From positions 186,001 to 250,000 of the forward strand of contig WGNA01000002.1 in assembly GCA_016124755.1 (NCBI GenBank): a stretch of DNA of 64,000 nucleotides. Direction: 5' to 3'. Under the pieces are notes generated by a model. It saw nothing but the letters and a program-made list of their open reading frames with translations. It did not search any database and was not told the origin of the DNA. Origin of the DNA: Bacteroidota bacterium (GTDB taxonomy: Bacteria > Bacteroidota > Bacteroidia > NS11-12g > UBA9320). Below, in pieces: positions 37,368 to 46,218 of this stretch. Each line of letters starts with the position of its first letter. The stretch's first letter is position 1. The translations under genes and the position numbers were made by a program.

Positions 37368-39176
37368 ATGGTTAAGACAAACGATTTTGTAATACGGTTT
37401 GCCAATGTGAATGGCACAGGTTCGGCCAGCGCAAATTTTCTGTTTGCTAAAGCGGTGTTCAGAATGGGCATCCATATTTCGGCCAAGAATATTTTCCCTT
37501 CCAACATTCAGGGACTTCCAACATGGTATGAGGTTCGGGTAAACGACAAAGGATATGTTGGGAGGAGGGCAGGTATCGATTTTATGGTGGCAGTTAATCC
37601 ACAGAGTTTCGAGCAGGATACTAAGGATGTTGAGCCCGGAGGATACTTTCTGTACGACTCAACCCGAAAATTGTATGATCATCAGAAACGCCCGGATATT
37701 CATTACATCGGAATTCCATTAATGGAAATGTGTAATAATGAATATACCGATCCACGCCAACGGCAACTCTTTAAAAATATCATTTATGTCGGAGCCTTAG
37801 CCGAATTGCTGGGAATCGAATTCAACGTTTTGGAAGATCTTCTTTCCGAACAATTTGCCGGAAAAGAAAAATTGATTCCGCTCAACGTGCGGGCACTTCA
37901 AATGGGTGTTAATTTTATTAAAGAAAATCACCCTTCCCCGATAGATTTACGATTAGAAAGAAGAGATAATACCAAAGGTAAAATCATTATTGACGGAAAC
38001 GCCGCATGTGGTTTGGGAGCGATTTACGGCGGAGCAACCGTGGCCGCCTGGTATCCGATAACGCCGAGTACATCGGTGGCACAGGCCTTCGAGTCGTATG
38101 CCGAACAGCTTCGAATTGATGAAAACGGAAAGCATTTATATGCAGTAGTTCAGGCCGAAGATGAGTTGGCAGCAATGGGAATGGTAATCGGTGCCGGATG
38201 GAATGGTGCCAGAGCCTTCACCGCAACCAGCGGACCCGGGGTTTCCCTGATGAATGAATTTATCGGTCTTTCCTATTTTGCTGAAATTCCTGCGGTGCTA
38301 ATCGATGTTCAGCGAACCGGACCCAGCACCGGTATGCCAACCAGAACCCAGCAATCCGATTTGATGGAAGTTGCCTATGCTTCCCATGGCGATACCAAAC
38401 ATCCGGTTTTGCTTCCGGCCAATCCGAAAGAATGTTTTGAGATGACTGCTGAGTGCCTCGATCTGGCAGATGAATTACAAACACTGGTTGTATTGTTAAC
38501 CGACCTTGATCTTGGAATGAACGACCACGTTTCGGATGCTTTTGAGTGGGATGATAATCGAAAATACAAACGCGGGAAAGTCTTATCAGCAGATGATCTC
38601 GACAATCTGAAGGAGCGTTGGGGAAGATACCTCGATGTGGATGGAGACGGTATTCCGTACCGCACAATTCCCGGAACGCATCCTTCGAAAGGAAGCTATT
38701 TTACACGTGGCACATCGCGCAATGAATATGCGGCATACACCGAAGACGGAAACGAATACAAGAAGAACATGGACCGGCTTTTAGTAAAATGGGAAACGAT
38801 TAAGAACAAGGTTCCGGGTCCCGAATTCATTCCGGCAGAAGAGCCCACTTCCATGGGAATGATCTTCTTCGGAACCACCACCTATTCGGCAGAGGAAGCG
38901 ATGGATCAGTTGCGGGAAGAAGGAAGAGCAATGGATGCCATGCGACTGAAAGCCTTTCCATTTAATAAGGATGTTCAGCAGTTTATGGAAAGTCACGAAG
39001 TGGTTTTTGTGATTGAACAAAACCGCGACGCTCAAATGCGATCTTTAATCATGAATGAATTGAACATCAATCCGGCGAAACTTGTCTCCGTTTTGAACTA
39101 CGACGGAATGCCGATAACCGCAGCCGGAATTTTAGAACAAATCGAACAACACATTCAAAAAATAGCCATCGCCTGA
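37368..39176 (+). CDS. korA: 2-oxoacid:acceptor oxidoreductase, fused gamma-alpha subunit (KorA)
   Basis: 602 aa. The gamma domain (about 1-190) opens VIRFANVNGTGSASANFLFAKAV. The alpha domain from about 205 has GNAACGLGAIYGGATVAAWYPITPSTSVAQ, the pyrimidine-binding partner of the thiamine-diphosphate site, then DVQRTGPSTGMPTRTQQSDL. With KorB it oxidatively decarboxylates a 2-oxo acid, probably 2-oxoglutarate, to the acyl-CoA. It starts 15 nt after the GltD-like gene. Substrate choice among 2-oxoglutarate, pyruvate and branched-chain acids is not proven by motifs. Confidence 0.93.
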   Translation: MVKTNDFVIRFANVNGTGSASANFLFAKAVFRMGIHISAKNIFPSNIQGLPTWYEVRVNDKGYVGRRAGIDFMVAVNPQSFEQDTKDVEPGGYFLYDSTRKLYDHQKRPDIHYIGIPLMEMCNNEYTDPRQRQLFKNIIYVGALAELLGIEFNVLEDLLSEQFAGKEKLIPLNVRALQMGVNFIKENHPSPIDLRLERRDNTKGKIIIDGNAACGLGAIYGGATVAAWYPITPSTSVAQAFESYAEQLRIDENGKHLYAVVQAEDELAAMGMVIGAGWNGARAFTATSGPGVSLMNEFIGLSYFAEIPAVLIDVQRTGPSTGMPTRTQQSDLMEVAYASHGDTKHPVLLPANPKECFEMTAECLDLADELQTLVVLLTDLDLGMNDHVSDAFEWDDNRKYKRGKVLSADDLDNLKERWGRYLDVDGDGIPYRTIPGTHPSKGSYFTRGTSRNEYAAYTEDGNEYKKNMDRLLVKWETIKNKVPGPEFIPAEEPTSMGMIFFGTTTYSAEEAMDQLREEGRAMDAMRLKAFPFNKDVQQFMESHEVVFVIEQNRDAQMRSLIMNELNINPAKLVSVLNYDGMPITAAGILEQIEQHIQKIAIA

Positions 39177-39178
39177 TC

Positions 39179-39184
39179 AGGAGG
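39179..39184 (+). promoter_or_regulatory. Perfect Shine-Dalgarno AGGAGG before korB
   Basis: AGGAGG with an 8-nt spacer to the korB ATG. It stands out because nearly every other gene in the window lacks an SD, as usual in Bacteroidota. Confidence 0.6.
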
Positions 39185-39192
39185 AAGAGAAT

Positions 39193-40245
39193 ATGTCATA
39201 CCTAAAACCCAAATTCCGACACCCGCATCTACCAAAGAATGAACTCGGCTACACCAAAACAGAATACGAAGGTTCGCTGAGTACCTTATGTGCGGGATGT
39301 GGCCACGACAGCATTAGTGCAGCCATTGTGCAGGCGTGTTTCGAGATGAACATTGCCCCGCATCAGGTGGCTAAAATGAGTGGGATCGGATGTTCATCCA
39401 AGACACCGACGTATTTTCTCGGGAATTCGCATGGCTTTAATTCGGTTCACGGAAGAATGCCGTCGGTTGCCACGGGAGCCAGTATGGCCAACAAAAAATT
39501 GAAATACTTCGGTGTTTCGGGTGATGGGGATTCCGCGTCAATAGGAATGGGGCAGTTCGCTCATGTAATTCGCCGGAATCTGAATATGGTTTACATCGTA
39601 ATGAATAACGGGTGTTACGGATTAACAAAGGGGCAAGACAGTGCAACGGCGGATGAAGGGTCAAAAAACAAAACCGGTCATATCAATCCATTTCAGGCAA
39701 TTGATCTCGCGAGTCTGGCTATTGAACTGGGAGCAACGTTCGTAGCGCAGAGTTTCAGCGGAGACAAACACCAGTTAATTCCGTTAATAAAAGCTGCGAT
39801 GGAACACAATGGTTTTGCCTTTATAAATGTGATTTCACCATGTGTCACTTTTAATAATAATGTGGGGTCTACCAAGTCGTACGATTATGTTCGGGAACAC
39901 ATAGCCGCTACTTCCACAGTAGACTTTGTTCCAACCCACGATGAAATAACTACGACCTATTCGGAAGGTGAGATTAAAGACATCGCCATGCACGATGGTT
40001 CTATTATCCGTTTAAAAAAACTAACAAACGATTGGGATCCGGAGAACCGGTTGTCGGCGGCATCGGCCATGCAAAATGCGAGAGCAAACGGGGAAATTTT
40101 AACCGGTCTTTTGTACATCAACGAAAAAGCGGCAAACCTTCATCAGACTTTTAAGACAACCGATATTCCACTGAACCGGTTAACAGAAAAGGAACTCTGT
40201 CCTGGGTCTGCAACTCTTTCAGAATTAATGAAAGACCTCCAATAG
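39193..40245 (+). CDS. korB: 2-oxoacid:ferredoxin oxidoreductase subunit beta (KorB)
   Basis: 350-aa thiamine-diphosphate-binding subunit. TLCAGCGHDSIS carries the first two cluster cysteines (C33, C36). VSGDGDSASIGMGQFAHVIRRN is the GDG...N diphosphate/Mg motif, completed by VMNNGCYGLTKGQDSAT. Partner of the upstream korA. The C-terminal region (about 290-350) is the usual capping tail. It ends 8 nt before the stop of the convergent cyclophilin gene. Confidence 0.95.
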   Translation: MSYLKPKFRHPHLPKNELGYTKTEYEGSLSTLCAGCGHDSISAAIVQACFEMNIAPHQVAKMSGIGCSSKTPTYFLGNSHGFNSVHGRMPSVATGASMANKKLKYFGVSGDGDSASIGMGQFAHVIRRNLNMVYIVMNNGCYGLTKGQDSATADEGSKNKTGHINPFQAIDLASLAIELGATFVAQSFSGDKHQLIPLIKAAMEHNGFAFINVISPCVTFNNNVGSTKSYDYVREHIAATSTVDFVPTHDEITTTYSEGEIKDIAMHDGSIIRLKKLTNDWDPENRLSAASAMQNARANGEILTGLLYINEKAANLHQTFKTTDIPLNRLTEKELCPGSATLSELMKDLQ

Positions 40246-40253
40246 ACGTCGAG

Positions 40254-40868
40254 TTACAGTTCAAAGTTGAGTGAATCCTTCATCTGCTTTTCGGTCATGT
40301 TTTCAATAAAAACGTGAAGCGAAATATCTTCCAAAGGCTTATCATTTTTATCGACCTGCACGTGTTCGATGGTTTCCAAAACATCGGCGCCTTTCACAAT
40401 TTTTCCGAAGATCATGTATTTGCTGTCGAGTGACGGAAGTCCGGCTTCATACGAAACCACATAAAACTGGCAGGCATTGGATTTCTTTTCCGGGTTGTCG
40501 TCTCTTCCCATTCCCAAAGCCCCATATACATGTTTAATGGAATCGTTAAACTCGGGTTCTAATAAATAAGGTGAGCCCTCAAAATATTGAACGGAATCGG
40601 GGCAACCGCCCTGAATCACAAAATTCTTTACTACACGATTCATGGTAAACTGATCGTAATGATGCTTGTCTGCGAGCTCGATAAATTTTGCTTTGTGATT
40701 GGGAGTTTCGTCGAATAACCAGAAAAACATTGATCCAAAATTTGTGGTGATCACGGCAATCGGATAGGTTTTTTCCGGATGGGAATCGTTTTTTTCTTCC
40801 TTGATTTTATCGGAACAGGAAGTAAGAATTAAACAAACAACAAGGAGCAGACTTGCAGAATTTCTCAT
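40254..40868 (-). CDS. Cyclophilin-type peptidyl-prolyl isomerase lipoprotein
   Basis: 204 aa. The N terminus MRNSASLLLVVCLILTSCSD has a lipobox (LTSC) for membrane anchoring in the envelope. The cyclophilin domain (about 36-190) shows TNFGSMFFWLFDETPNHKAKFIELA, FTMNRVVKNFVIQGGCPD (family FHRVI..FMIQGGDP with N for H), and a C-terminal FGKIVKGADVLETIE. It probably assists folding of secreted proteins. It overlaps the upstream Mpo1-like gene by 4 nt. Confidence 0.92.
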   Translation of the reverse strand: MRNSASLLLVVCLILTSCSDKIKEEKNDSHPEKTYPIAVITTNFGSMFFWLFDETPNHKAKFIELADKHHYDQFTMNRVVKNFVIQGGCPDSVQYFEGSPYLLEPEFNDSIKHVYGALGMGRDDNPEKKSNACQFYVVSYEAGLPSLDSKYMIFGKIVKGADVLETIEHVQVDKNDKPLEDISLHVFIENMTEKQMKDSLNFEL

Positions 40869-41335
40869 TTGCCGGTTGTATTAAAAATATTATGAATAAC
40901 CCATGCCGGACCGATTAAAAGGAATTGAAGATCTTTAAAGAAAGACGGCTTTTTTCCTTCGACTTTGTGACCGTAAAACTGTCCGATCCAGCCTGCTGAA
41001 AATAGGATTAGCGAAGAAACCCATAGTTCAACAAAGCCGCTGAGTAAATAATTTCCAATCAGACACATCGCAGAAAAGATCAGCATATTCAAACCCATTG
41101 CCGGTGAAAGTCGCATATAGAACACGTTTACAAAAAGAAGAACCGGAAAAGCATAATTAATAAGTACCGGAGAAGCAGTTGGCAGCAAATCGGTGAGTGC
41201 AGAATGCGGGATTGACATGATCAAACCAACAATGGAAAAGAAAATAACCGGCACGCAGATGTAATGAACCTTTTTGTTGAATGGGTTCATGTGACTTTCG
41301 GCGTATTCGTCGAACCAGTCTTTTAAAGTTCTCAT
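40865..41335 (-). CDS. Mpo1/DUF962-family membrane protein
   Basis: 156 aa with four or five membrane helices. WFDEYAESHMNPFNKKVHYICVP holds the conserved histidines, and a second histidine motif is in WIGQFYGHKVEGKKPSFF. Yeast Mpo1 of this family is an Fe(II)-dependent 2-hydroxy fatty acid dioxygenase, so a role in lipid oxidation is plausible. The ATG at 41335 (MRTLKDWF) is preferred to the track's start ten codons upstream. Confidence 0.88.
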   Translation of the reverse strand: MRTLKDWFDEYAESHMNPFNKKVHYICVPVIFFSIVGLIMSIPHSALTDLLPTASPVLINYAFPVLLFVNVFYMRLSPAMGLNMLIFSAMCLIGNYLLSGFVELWVSSLILFSAGWIGQFYGHKVEGKKPSFFKDLQFLLIGPAWVIHNIFNTTGK

Positions 41336-41397
41336 AAGCAATAAATGGTGTTTTGGATACAGCAATCTAAAGAATTACGACCAATTTCGTGACTCAA

Positions 41398-41793
41398 ATG
41401 AAAAACTATAAAAAGTACTTCATCATTCAGTCGCCACCGGAGGAAGTTTATAATGCGGTGGTAAACCAGAAGAGTCTTGAGTTGTGGACCGGTGAATATG
41501 CCGAAATGTCGGAAGAACCCGGAAGTGAATTCAGCTTATGGGATGGCAGCATTTGTGGGAAAAATCTGGAATTCGAGAAGAATAAAAAGGTCGTGCAGGA
41601 ATGGTATTTCGGAGATCAGGAAGAGAAATCGATTGTTACTCTGAAGTTCCATGAACATAAAAAAGGAACCTCACTCGAAGTAGTTCAGACAAATATACCC
41701 GATGAAGATTACGACGATTTTGCGGAAGGTTGGGAAGATTCTTACATCGACGGATTAAAGGAATTTCTGGAGGACGACGGCGATGATTTTTAA
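41398..41793 (+). CDS. SRPBCC/AHSA1-like domain protein
   Basis: 131 aa spanning one START-like fold. IIQSPPEEVYNAVVNQKSLELWTG is the typical opening, followed by FSLWDGSICGKNLEFEKNKKVVQEWYFG and a C-terminal helix (AEGWEDSYIDGLKEFLEDD). These proteins bind hydrophobic ligands or resemble the Hsp90 co-chaperone Aha1; the role here is unknown. The ATG at 41398 replaces the track's GTG three codons earlier. It is followed 11 nt later by a DUF1801 gene, a pairing common in Bacteroidota. Confidence 0.88.
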   Translation: MKNYKKYFIIQSPPEEVYNAVVNQKSLELWTGEYAEMSEEPGSEFSLWDGSICGKNLEFEKNKKVVQEWYFGDQEEKSIVTLKFHEHKKGTSLEVVQTNIPDEDYDDFAEGWEDSYIDGLKEFLEDDGDDF

Positions 41794-41804
41794 GAAATCC
41801 AATC

Positions 41805-42215
41805 ATGACGAATAAGACAGTTCCACAGAAGAAAAGCGTTGATGAGTTCATTTCACTTCATACAGAAGACCGTCAGGAGCAATGCAAAATTCTTATGGAT
41901 CTGATGCATAAAATTACAGGTGAAGAGGCTGTTATGTGGGGACCGAGCATTATCGGTTACGGCAAATACCATTATAAATACGAAAGTGGAAGAGAAGGCG
42001 ATTTCTTCCTAGCCGGATTTTCTCCCAGAAAAACCAATTTAACGGTTTACGTAATGTCAGGTTTTGGAGAGCAATCCGTTATGGACAGACTCGGGAAATA
42101 CAAAACCGGAAAAGGATGTCTGTACATTAAAAATACCAATGACATTAATCTCGAAGTGCTGGAAGAATTGCTCAGATATTCTGTTCAGAAAACCAAAGAA
42201 AAATACCCGGATTAA
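41805..42215 (+). CDS. DUF1801 domain protein
   Basis: 136 aa with the family blocks VDEFISLHTEDRQEQCKILMDLM, VMWGPSIIGYGKYHYKYESGREGDFF and KTGKGCLYIKNTNDINLEVLEELL. Members are small cytosolic proteins of unknown function, structurally related to MmcQ/YjbR-like folds. Probably cotranscribed with the SRPBCC gene. Its end is 21 nt from the convergent helicase gene. Confidence 0.9.
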   Translation: MTNKTVPQKKSVDEFISLHTEDRQEQCKILMDLMHKITGEEAVMWGPSIIGYGKYHYKYESGREGDFFLAGFSPRKTNLTVYVMSGFGEQSVMDRLGKYKTGKGCLYIKNTNDINLEVLEELLRYSVQKTKEKYPD

Positions 42216-42236
42216 TGTTTAGGGTAAAAACTTTCG

Positions 42237-43931
42237 TCAATCCTTCAACAACTGAAACAAATGCAGATCGTCGTAACTCACCTTTCCTTCTAATGAATCA
42301 AAAAGTACCTTCAACCGGATGCTTTTACCGTCTTCCTGAAAATTAGCAGGATCGAGAATTACCTCTTCGTAAGCTTTCCTGATTTTCTTTTCGTTCTTTA
42401 ACGTTCCTTCAAGTCTGCTGAGATCCAGTTCCTTTCCTGCATTCTTGAATCTCACCAAATGATTGATGATAGTGGAAGTTTTTAAACCTCTGATTTCTGA
42501 AATTTCATCAATGCCTTTACCCGAATTATATAGATCTAAGGTCTGGTCGAAGGTTGAAAGCCCCTTTATTTTAGCTTCCTTCTTTTTTATGTGCTTGGAG
42601 ATCTCCTTTTCCGAAACAAGTCCTCCGGATTTGATTACAAATAATTCCGCATCTTTCTCAAGTATATCAAATTCAAATTCGGAATCTGCAGATTCACTCA
42701 ACTGCTGAAATCTTGAATCTGCTTTCATCGCGAGATCATCCACTTCCAAAGCAATGGAATTATAACCCAAAAGTCGAAGTCCGTCGATGTGTTTTAACCG
42801 GGAAAGAGCCACGTATCCCTGTCCTTTTTCGAAAGTTTTGGTTAAATCGATTTCGGCTGAATCTAATGTCATTCCCTGACTCTTGTGAACGGTTATCGCC
42901 CATGCCAACCTTAGTGGAACCTGTTTAAGAGAAGCAAGTGTTTTCCCCTTTTCGTCTTCCATCGACCATACTTCCGGTTCGGCCAGAACCATGTTGCCAC
43001 TGTCGGTTTCAACCACAGGAAAACCGGTTTCATCATCATAGCCTCGCACAGTTCCCAGCGTTCCGTTCATCACGTATTTATCGTAATTGTTTTTAACGAA
43101 CATCACCCGGCAACCTTCTTTAAGGTCAAGCACATCCGGGGCAAGCACAGATTTCTTTAGCATATCTACCAAAGCCTCATTGCCTTTGGTAAGGGATTCG
43201 TACGTTTCGGGTTCTCCGGCAACACTTTCCAGTTCCTGCTGGTTGATTCGATCGACATCCATGTTATGGCTGTACAGTCGGGTGGGCTGAACTTTAAACC
43301 GGTTGTACATCGCTTCCTCCAGCGCTTTTTCACTTTTGGCGGTTACACTTCCAGAGCGGATTTCATTGAGAATTTCATTCAACTGATTGTCCGTTTGCCG
43401 GTACTGCTCGTGCAGGTAACAAATCATCATGTTGGCATCCATCCAGGATGAAGACATGAAACAGAATTTTTCCCGATTGGTCTCCTCGTTTCGGGTAACC
43501 GGCGGCAACTGAAAAAAATCACCGGAAAGTACGACCTGAATTCCGCCAAATGGTTCTCTGTTCTGACGAAAGACCTGAAGAATTTCATTCACCATATCCA
43601 ATTGCCGACGATGGAGCATTGAAATTTCATCGATGATCAGAACCTTGGCATTCGTAATATTTTTCTGCAGGTATTTTTTATCAAGAAGTCTTTTTATAGC
43701 CGGTCCGTTAATCGAATCCCGGACACCCATTCCGCACCACGAGTGAATGGTTTGTCCGTTCATATGCGTTGCAGCAATTCCGGTGGATGCGGTAATCGCA
43801 ACCGGAATCTTTCGGTTGCGTAAATATTCAATGTATTGATTCAGCACATACGTCTTTCCTGTACCGGCAGACCCGGTGAGAAAAACATTTCTACCCGATT
43901 TCAGAATTGCAAGTGCTTTAGCCTGTTTCAC
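42237..43931 (-). CDS. PIF1/RecD-like helicase with C-terminal HTH
   Basis: 564 aa superfamily 1B helicase. The Walker A is FLTGSAGTGKTYVLNQYI and the Walker B is VLIIDEISMLHRRQLDMV; the SGDFFQLPPV motif and the C-terminal WAITVHKSQGMTLD and GQGYVALSRLKHIDGLRL blocks complete the PIF1-type core (about 1-380). Residues about 450-510 form an HTH_40-like domain (TFDQTLDLYNSGKGIDEISEIRGLKTSTI). It likely unwinds DNA 5'-3' in repair or at structured DNA. The start is GTG. The HTH tail is characteristic of Bacteroidota homologues. Confidence 0.92.
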   Translation of the reverse strand: MKQAKALAILKSGRNVFLTGSAGTGKTYVLNQYIEYLRNRKIPVAITASTGIAATHMNGQTIHSWCGMGVRDSINGPAIKRLLDKKYLQKNITNAKVLIIDEISMLHRRQLDMVNEILQVFRQNREPFGGIQVVLSGDFFQLPPVTRNEETNREKFCFMSSSWMDANMMICYLHEQYRQTDNQLNEILNEIRSGSVTAKSEKALEEAMYNRFKVQPTRLYSHNMDVDRINQQELESVAGEPETYESLTKGNEALVDMLKKSVLAPDVLDLKEGCRVMFVKNNYDKYVMNGTLGTVRGYDDETGFPVVETDSGNMVLAEPEVWSMEDEKGKTLASLKQVPLRLAWAITVHKSQGMTLDSAEIDLTKTFEKGQGYVALSRLKHIDGLRLLGYNSIALEVDDLAMKADSRFQQLSESADSEFEFDILEKDAELFVIKSGGLVSEKEISKHIKKKEAKIKGLSTFDQTLDLYNSGKGIDEISEIRGLKTSTIINHLVRFKNAGKELDLSRLEGTLKNEKKIRKAYEEVILDPANFQEDGKSIRLKVLFDSLEGKVSYDDLHLFQLLKD

Positions 43932-43978
43932 ACAACAAACCTAAATGATGAATGATCAATACCCGGAATTTTAAACAC

Positions 43979-44749
43979 TTATTTACCCGAGGAAAGTTTT
44001 TTCTGGTAACGTGATTGGGCGATATCGGTTAACACCATAATGGCAATTACAAAATAAAAAGTAGTCTTATTCATGTGTGTGATTTGGTTGTTACCGATGG
44101 TTAACGCTGCGAGCTCACCACCTTCGGTCAACAGCATTATTCCAACAACCAGCAGAATAAATAAACCGAGAACTTCATACATCCGGTTTTTTCTCAGGAA
44201 TGCCGAAACACGGTCGGCCAGCCAGATCATCATGATACCACCGATAACAATTGCGATTGCCATTACGATAAAAACTTTTGAAAGTGCCATTGCACTGAGA
44301 ATCGAATCGAATGAAAAAACCACGTTCATAAGAATGATCATGATTAAAACCCGGTTTGTGGATTTTTTGCTCACCTCTGCTTTGTGTTCGTCTCCCTCGG
44401 TTGAGATCATGTGCCAGATCTCTTTCATGGCGGTGTATACGATAAATATCCCACCACCCAAAACGATTAGACTGTGAAGATTGAAGTGACCTTCGACGAT
44501 TCCTTCAAACTCGAGTTTTAAAATGTCAACTTTCACATACTTGATGAGGCTCATTAAAGCAAACAGAAGCAGAATTCGAAGAAAGATAGCGACCAGAATT
44601 CCGGTTTTACGAACGAAGCTTTGTTTTTCTTCCGGGGCTTTTTGTGACTCAAGAGAAATGTACAGCAGGTTGTCGAAACCCAGAACGACTTGTAAAAGCA
44701 CCAGCATTATCAGGTCGGTGAGGTTGTGCAGAGTAAAAAGATTATTCAT
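43979..44749 (-). CDS. TerC-family integral membrane protein
   Basis: 256 aa with about seven membrane helices. VVLGFDNLLYISLES and VVFSFDSILSAMALS carry the paired aspartates of the family, which are linked to metal-ion (Mn2+) export in characterised members. The track start at 44788 is a TTG; the ATG at 44749 (MNNLFTLHNLTDL) gives the standard N terminus. There is no tellurite gene context, so resistance should not be assumed. Confidence 0.9.
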   Translation of the reverse strand: MNNLFTLHNLTDLIMLVLLQVVLGFDNLLYISLESQKAPEEKQSFVRKTGILVAIFLRILLLFALMSLIKYVKVDILKLEFEGIVEGHFNLHSLIVLGGGIFIVYTAMKEIWHMISTEGDEHKAEVSKKSTNRVLIMIILMNVVFSFDSILSAMALSKVFIVMAIAIVIGGIMMIWLADRVSAFLRKNRMYEVLGLFILLVVGIMLLTEGGELAALTIGNNQITHMNKTTFYFVIAIMVLTDIAQSRYQKKLSSGK

Positions 44750-44823
44750 AAAAAGGCAGGTGGTTTTCAGGCAATAATACTTATTCAAAAAAAATTTGCA
44801 AGGTTCACCAACCCTTTGATAAA

Positions 44824-45045
44824 ATGTCCCGTCAAGGTTGTATCAATATACTTTGCTCAGTGACCAGACCTGCAGTTCTCTTCTTGTTTTTACCTTTTAC
44901 TTCATTGCTAAAAGCGCAAGAGGGTACTTCAATTTCAATTCATTTCAACTCCGATGAAGCCGTTGTAACAGCCAGCGAACTTCAAAGGATTCAGGATTTC
45001 CTGGGAGAAGAGGATTGCGGGTCTTGTTCTTTAAATATGTTTTAA
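44824..45045 (+). pseudogene. Truncated OmpA-domain protein fragment
   Basis: 73 codons: a signal peptide (VLFLFLPFTSLLKAQ) followed by ISIHFNSDEAVVTASELQRIQDFL, which matches the first strand and helix of an OmpA C-terminal domain (the F-S-D-A..T....L..I motif). It then stops after GEEDCGSCSLNMF. The remaining OmpA strands are not found in any frame before the next gene. Most likely a decayed gene, though a small exported peptide is possible. Confidence 0.5.
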
Positions 45046-45088
45046 TACCATAGTTTAAAGAATCAACCAAAGTAAGGTATTTTTAAGA

Positions 45089-46042
45089 CTAACCGGCGAT
45101 CATGCCCGAAAGTCGCATCAGCATTTCGGCAACCATGGCATCGAGATCGTAATCATTTTTCCAACCCCAATCTGCTCTTGCTCTTGAATCGTCAATGCTT
45201 TTCGGCCAGCTATCGGCGATTTTTTGTCTTTGATCAATTTCGTATGAAATCTCAAATCCGGCAATGTGTTTTCGAATGGCAGATGCCAGTAATTCCGGAT
45301 CGAAACTCATACCGGCAAGATTGTAAGAACTTCTGATTTTTACTTCATCGGAGGGTGCTTCTGTAATATCGATGGTTGCCTTTATCGCGTCATCCATATA
45401 CATCATAGGTAATTCGGTATCACCTTTCAGGAAGCAGGTATAGCGATTTGTTTTAATGGCCTGATGAAAAATATCGACGGCGTAATCCGTAGTTCCACCA
45501 CCCGGCAGAGCTTTCCAACCTATTAATCCCGGGTAGCGCACGCTTCGCACATCTAAGCCGTATCTTTTAAAATAATATTCACAATACCTTTCCCCGGCGA
45601 GTTTTGAAATCCCGTAAATAGTATTCGGGTCCATCACACAATCCTGAGGCGTATTTTCTCTGGGAGTTCCCGGCCCGAAAACAGCAATGGAACTCGGCCA
45701 GAACATACGTTGAACATTATATTCTAATGCAGCATCAAACACATTGAACATCCCGTCCATATTTAACTCCCAACCCAGCTTTGGATTTTTTTCGGCAGTA
45801 GCACTCAACATTGCCGCGAGATGATAAATCACTGATGGTTTATGTGTGCTGAAGAGTTCTGCCAGTCGCTGCTTGTCTAATACATTCAGTTCTATGTAGG
45901 GTCCTGCATCTAATTTTTTTTCATCCGCAACACGGATGTCAGAACAGATTACATTGTTTTTTCCGTACGTGTCCCGAAGTCGGGAAGAAAGGTCGGTTCC
46001 TACTTGTCCTTCAGAACCAATGATGAGAATTTTCGTCGTCAT
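45089..46042 (-). CDS. L-threonine 3-dehydrogenase, SDR type
   Basis: 317-aa extended short-chain dehydrogenase. The Rossmann start is ILIIGSEGQVGTDLSSRLRD; the catalytic YxxxK is in TIYGISKLAGERYCEYYF, and SSIAVFGP supplies the serine. YPGLIGWKALPGGGTTDYAVDIFHQA is specific to the UDP-galactose-epimerase-like threonine dehydrogenases described from flavobacteria. It oxidises threonine to 2-amino-3-ketobutyrate with NAD+. The glycine C-acetyltransferase partner (kbl) is not in the window. Confidence 0.93.
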   Translation of the reverse strand: MTTKILIIGSEGQVGTDLSSRLRDTYGKNNVICSDIRVADEKKLDAGPYIELNVLDKQRLAELFSTHKPSVIYHLAAMLSATAEKNPKLGWELNMDGMFNVFDAALEYNVQRMFWPSSIAVFGPGTPRENTPQDCVMDPNTIYGISKLAGERYCEYYFKRYGLDVRSVRYPGLIGWKALPGGGTTDYAVDIFHQAIKTNRYTCFLKGDTELPMMYMDDAIKATIDITEAPSDEVKIRSSYNLAGMSFDPELLASAIRKHIAGFEISYEIDQRQKIADSWPKSIDDSRARADWGWKNDYDLDAMVAEMLMRLSGMIAG

Positions 46043-46092
46043 TTCCGGTTCAAAAGTATACCTAAAAACACATGGTTCTCACGGGGATGAAT

Positions 46093-46218
46093 TTATTCTA
46101 AGGTCTGGCTATGGATGATTTTTATTCCCGAAACCTGAACTACTTCGTCACAAAGTCGAATCAATTGCTTGTGAGATTTTATTCTTGCTTTTTCAAAAAG
46201 TCCTGTGGTTAACCTCAC
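46093..46218 (-). CDS. Possible 41-aa ORF coupled to the glycosyltransferase stop
   Basis: A GTG overlaps the upstream gene's TGA (GTGA), and the frame stays open to a TAA: VRLTTGLFEKARIKSH..., ending IIHSQTLE. Composition is protein-like, but I recognise no family and no ATG is present. It may be a small gene or a remnant. It fills most of the 172-bp gap 46043-46214, which otherwise shows nothing. Confidence 0.3.
   Translation of the reverse strand: MRLTTGLFEKARIKSHKQLIRLCDEVVQVSGIKIIHSQTLE

Noticed and set aside
43979-44749. Tellurite-resistance locus
   Set aside because: TerC is alone, with no other ter genes; metal-ion transport is the safer reading.
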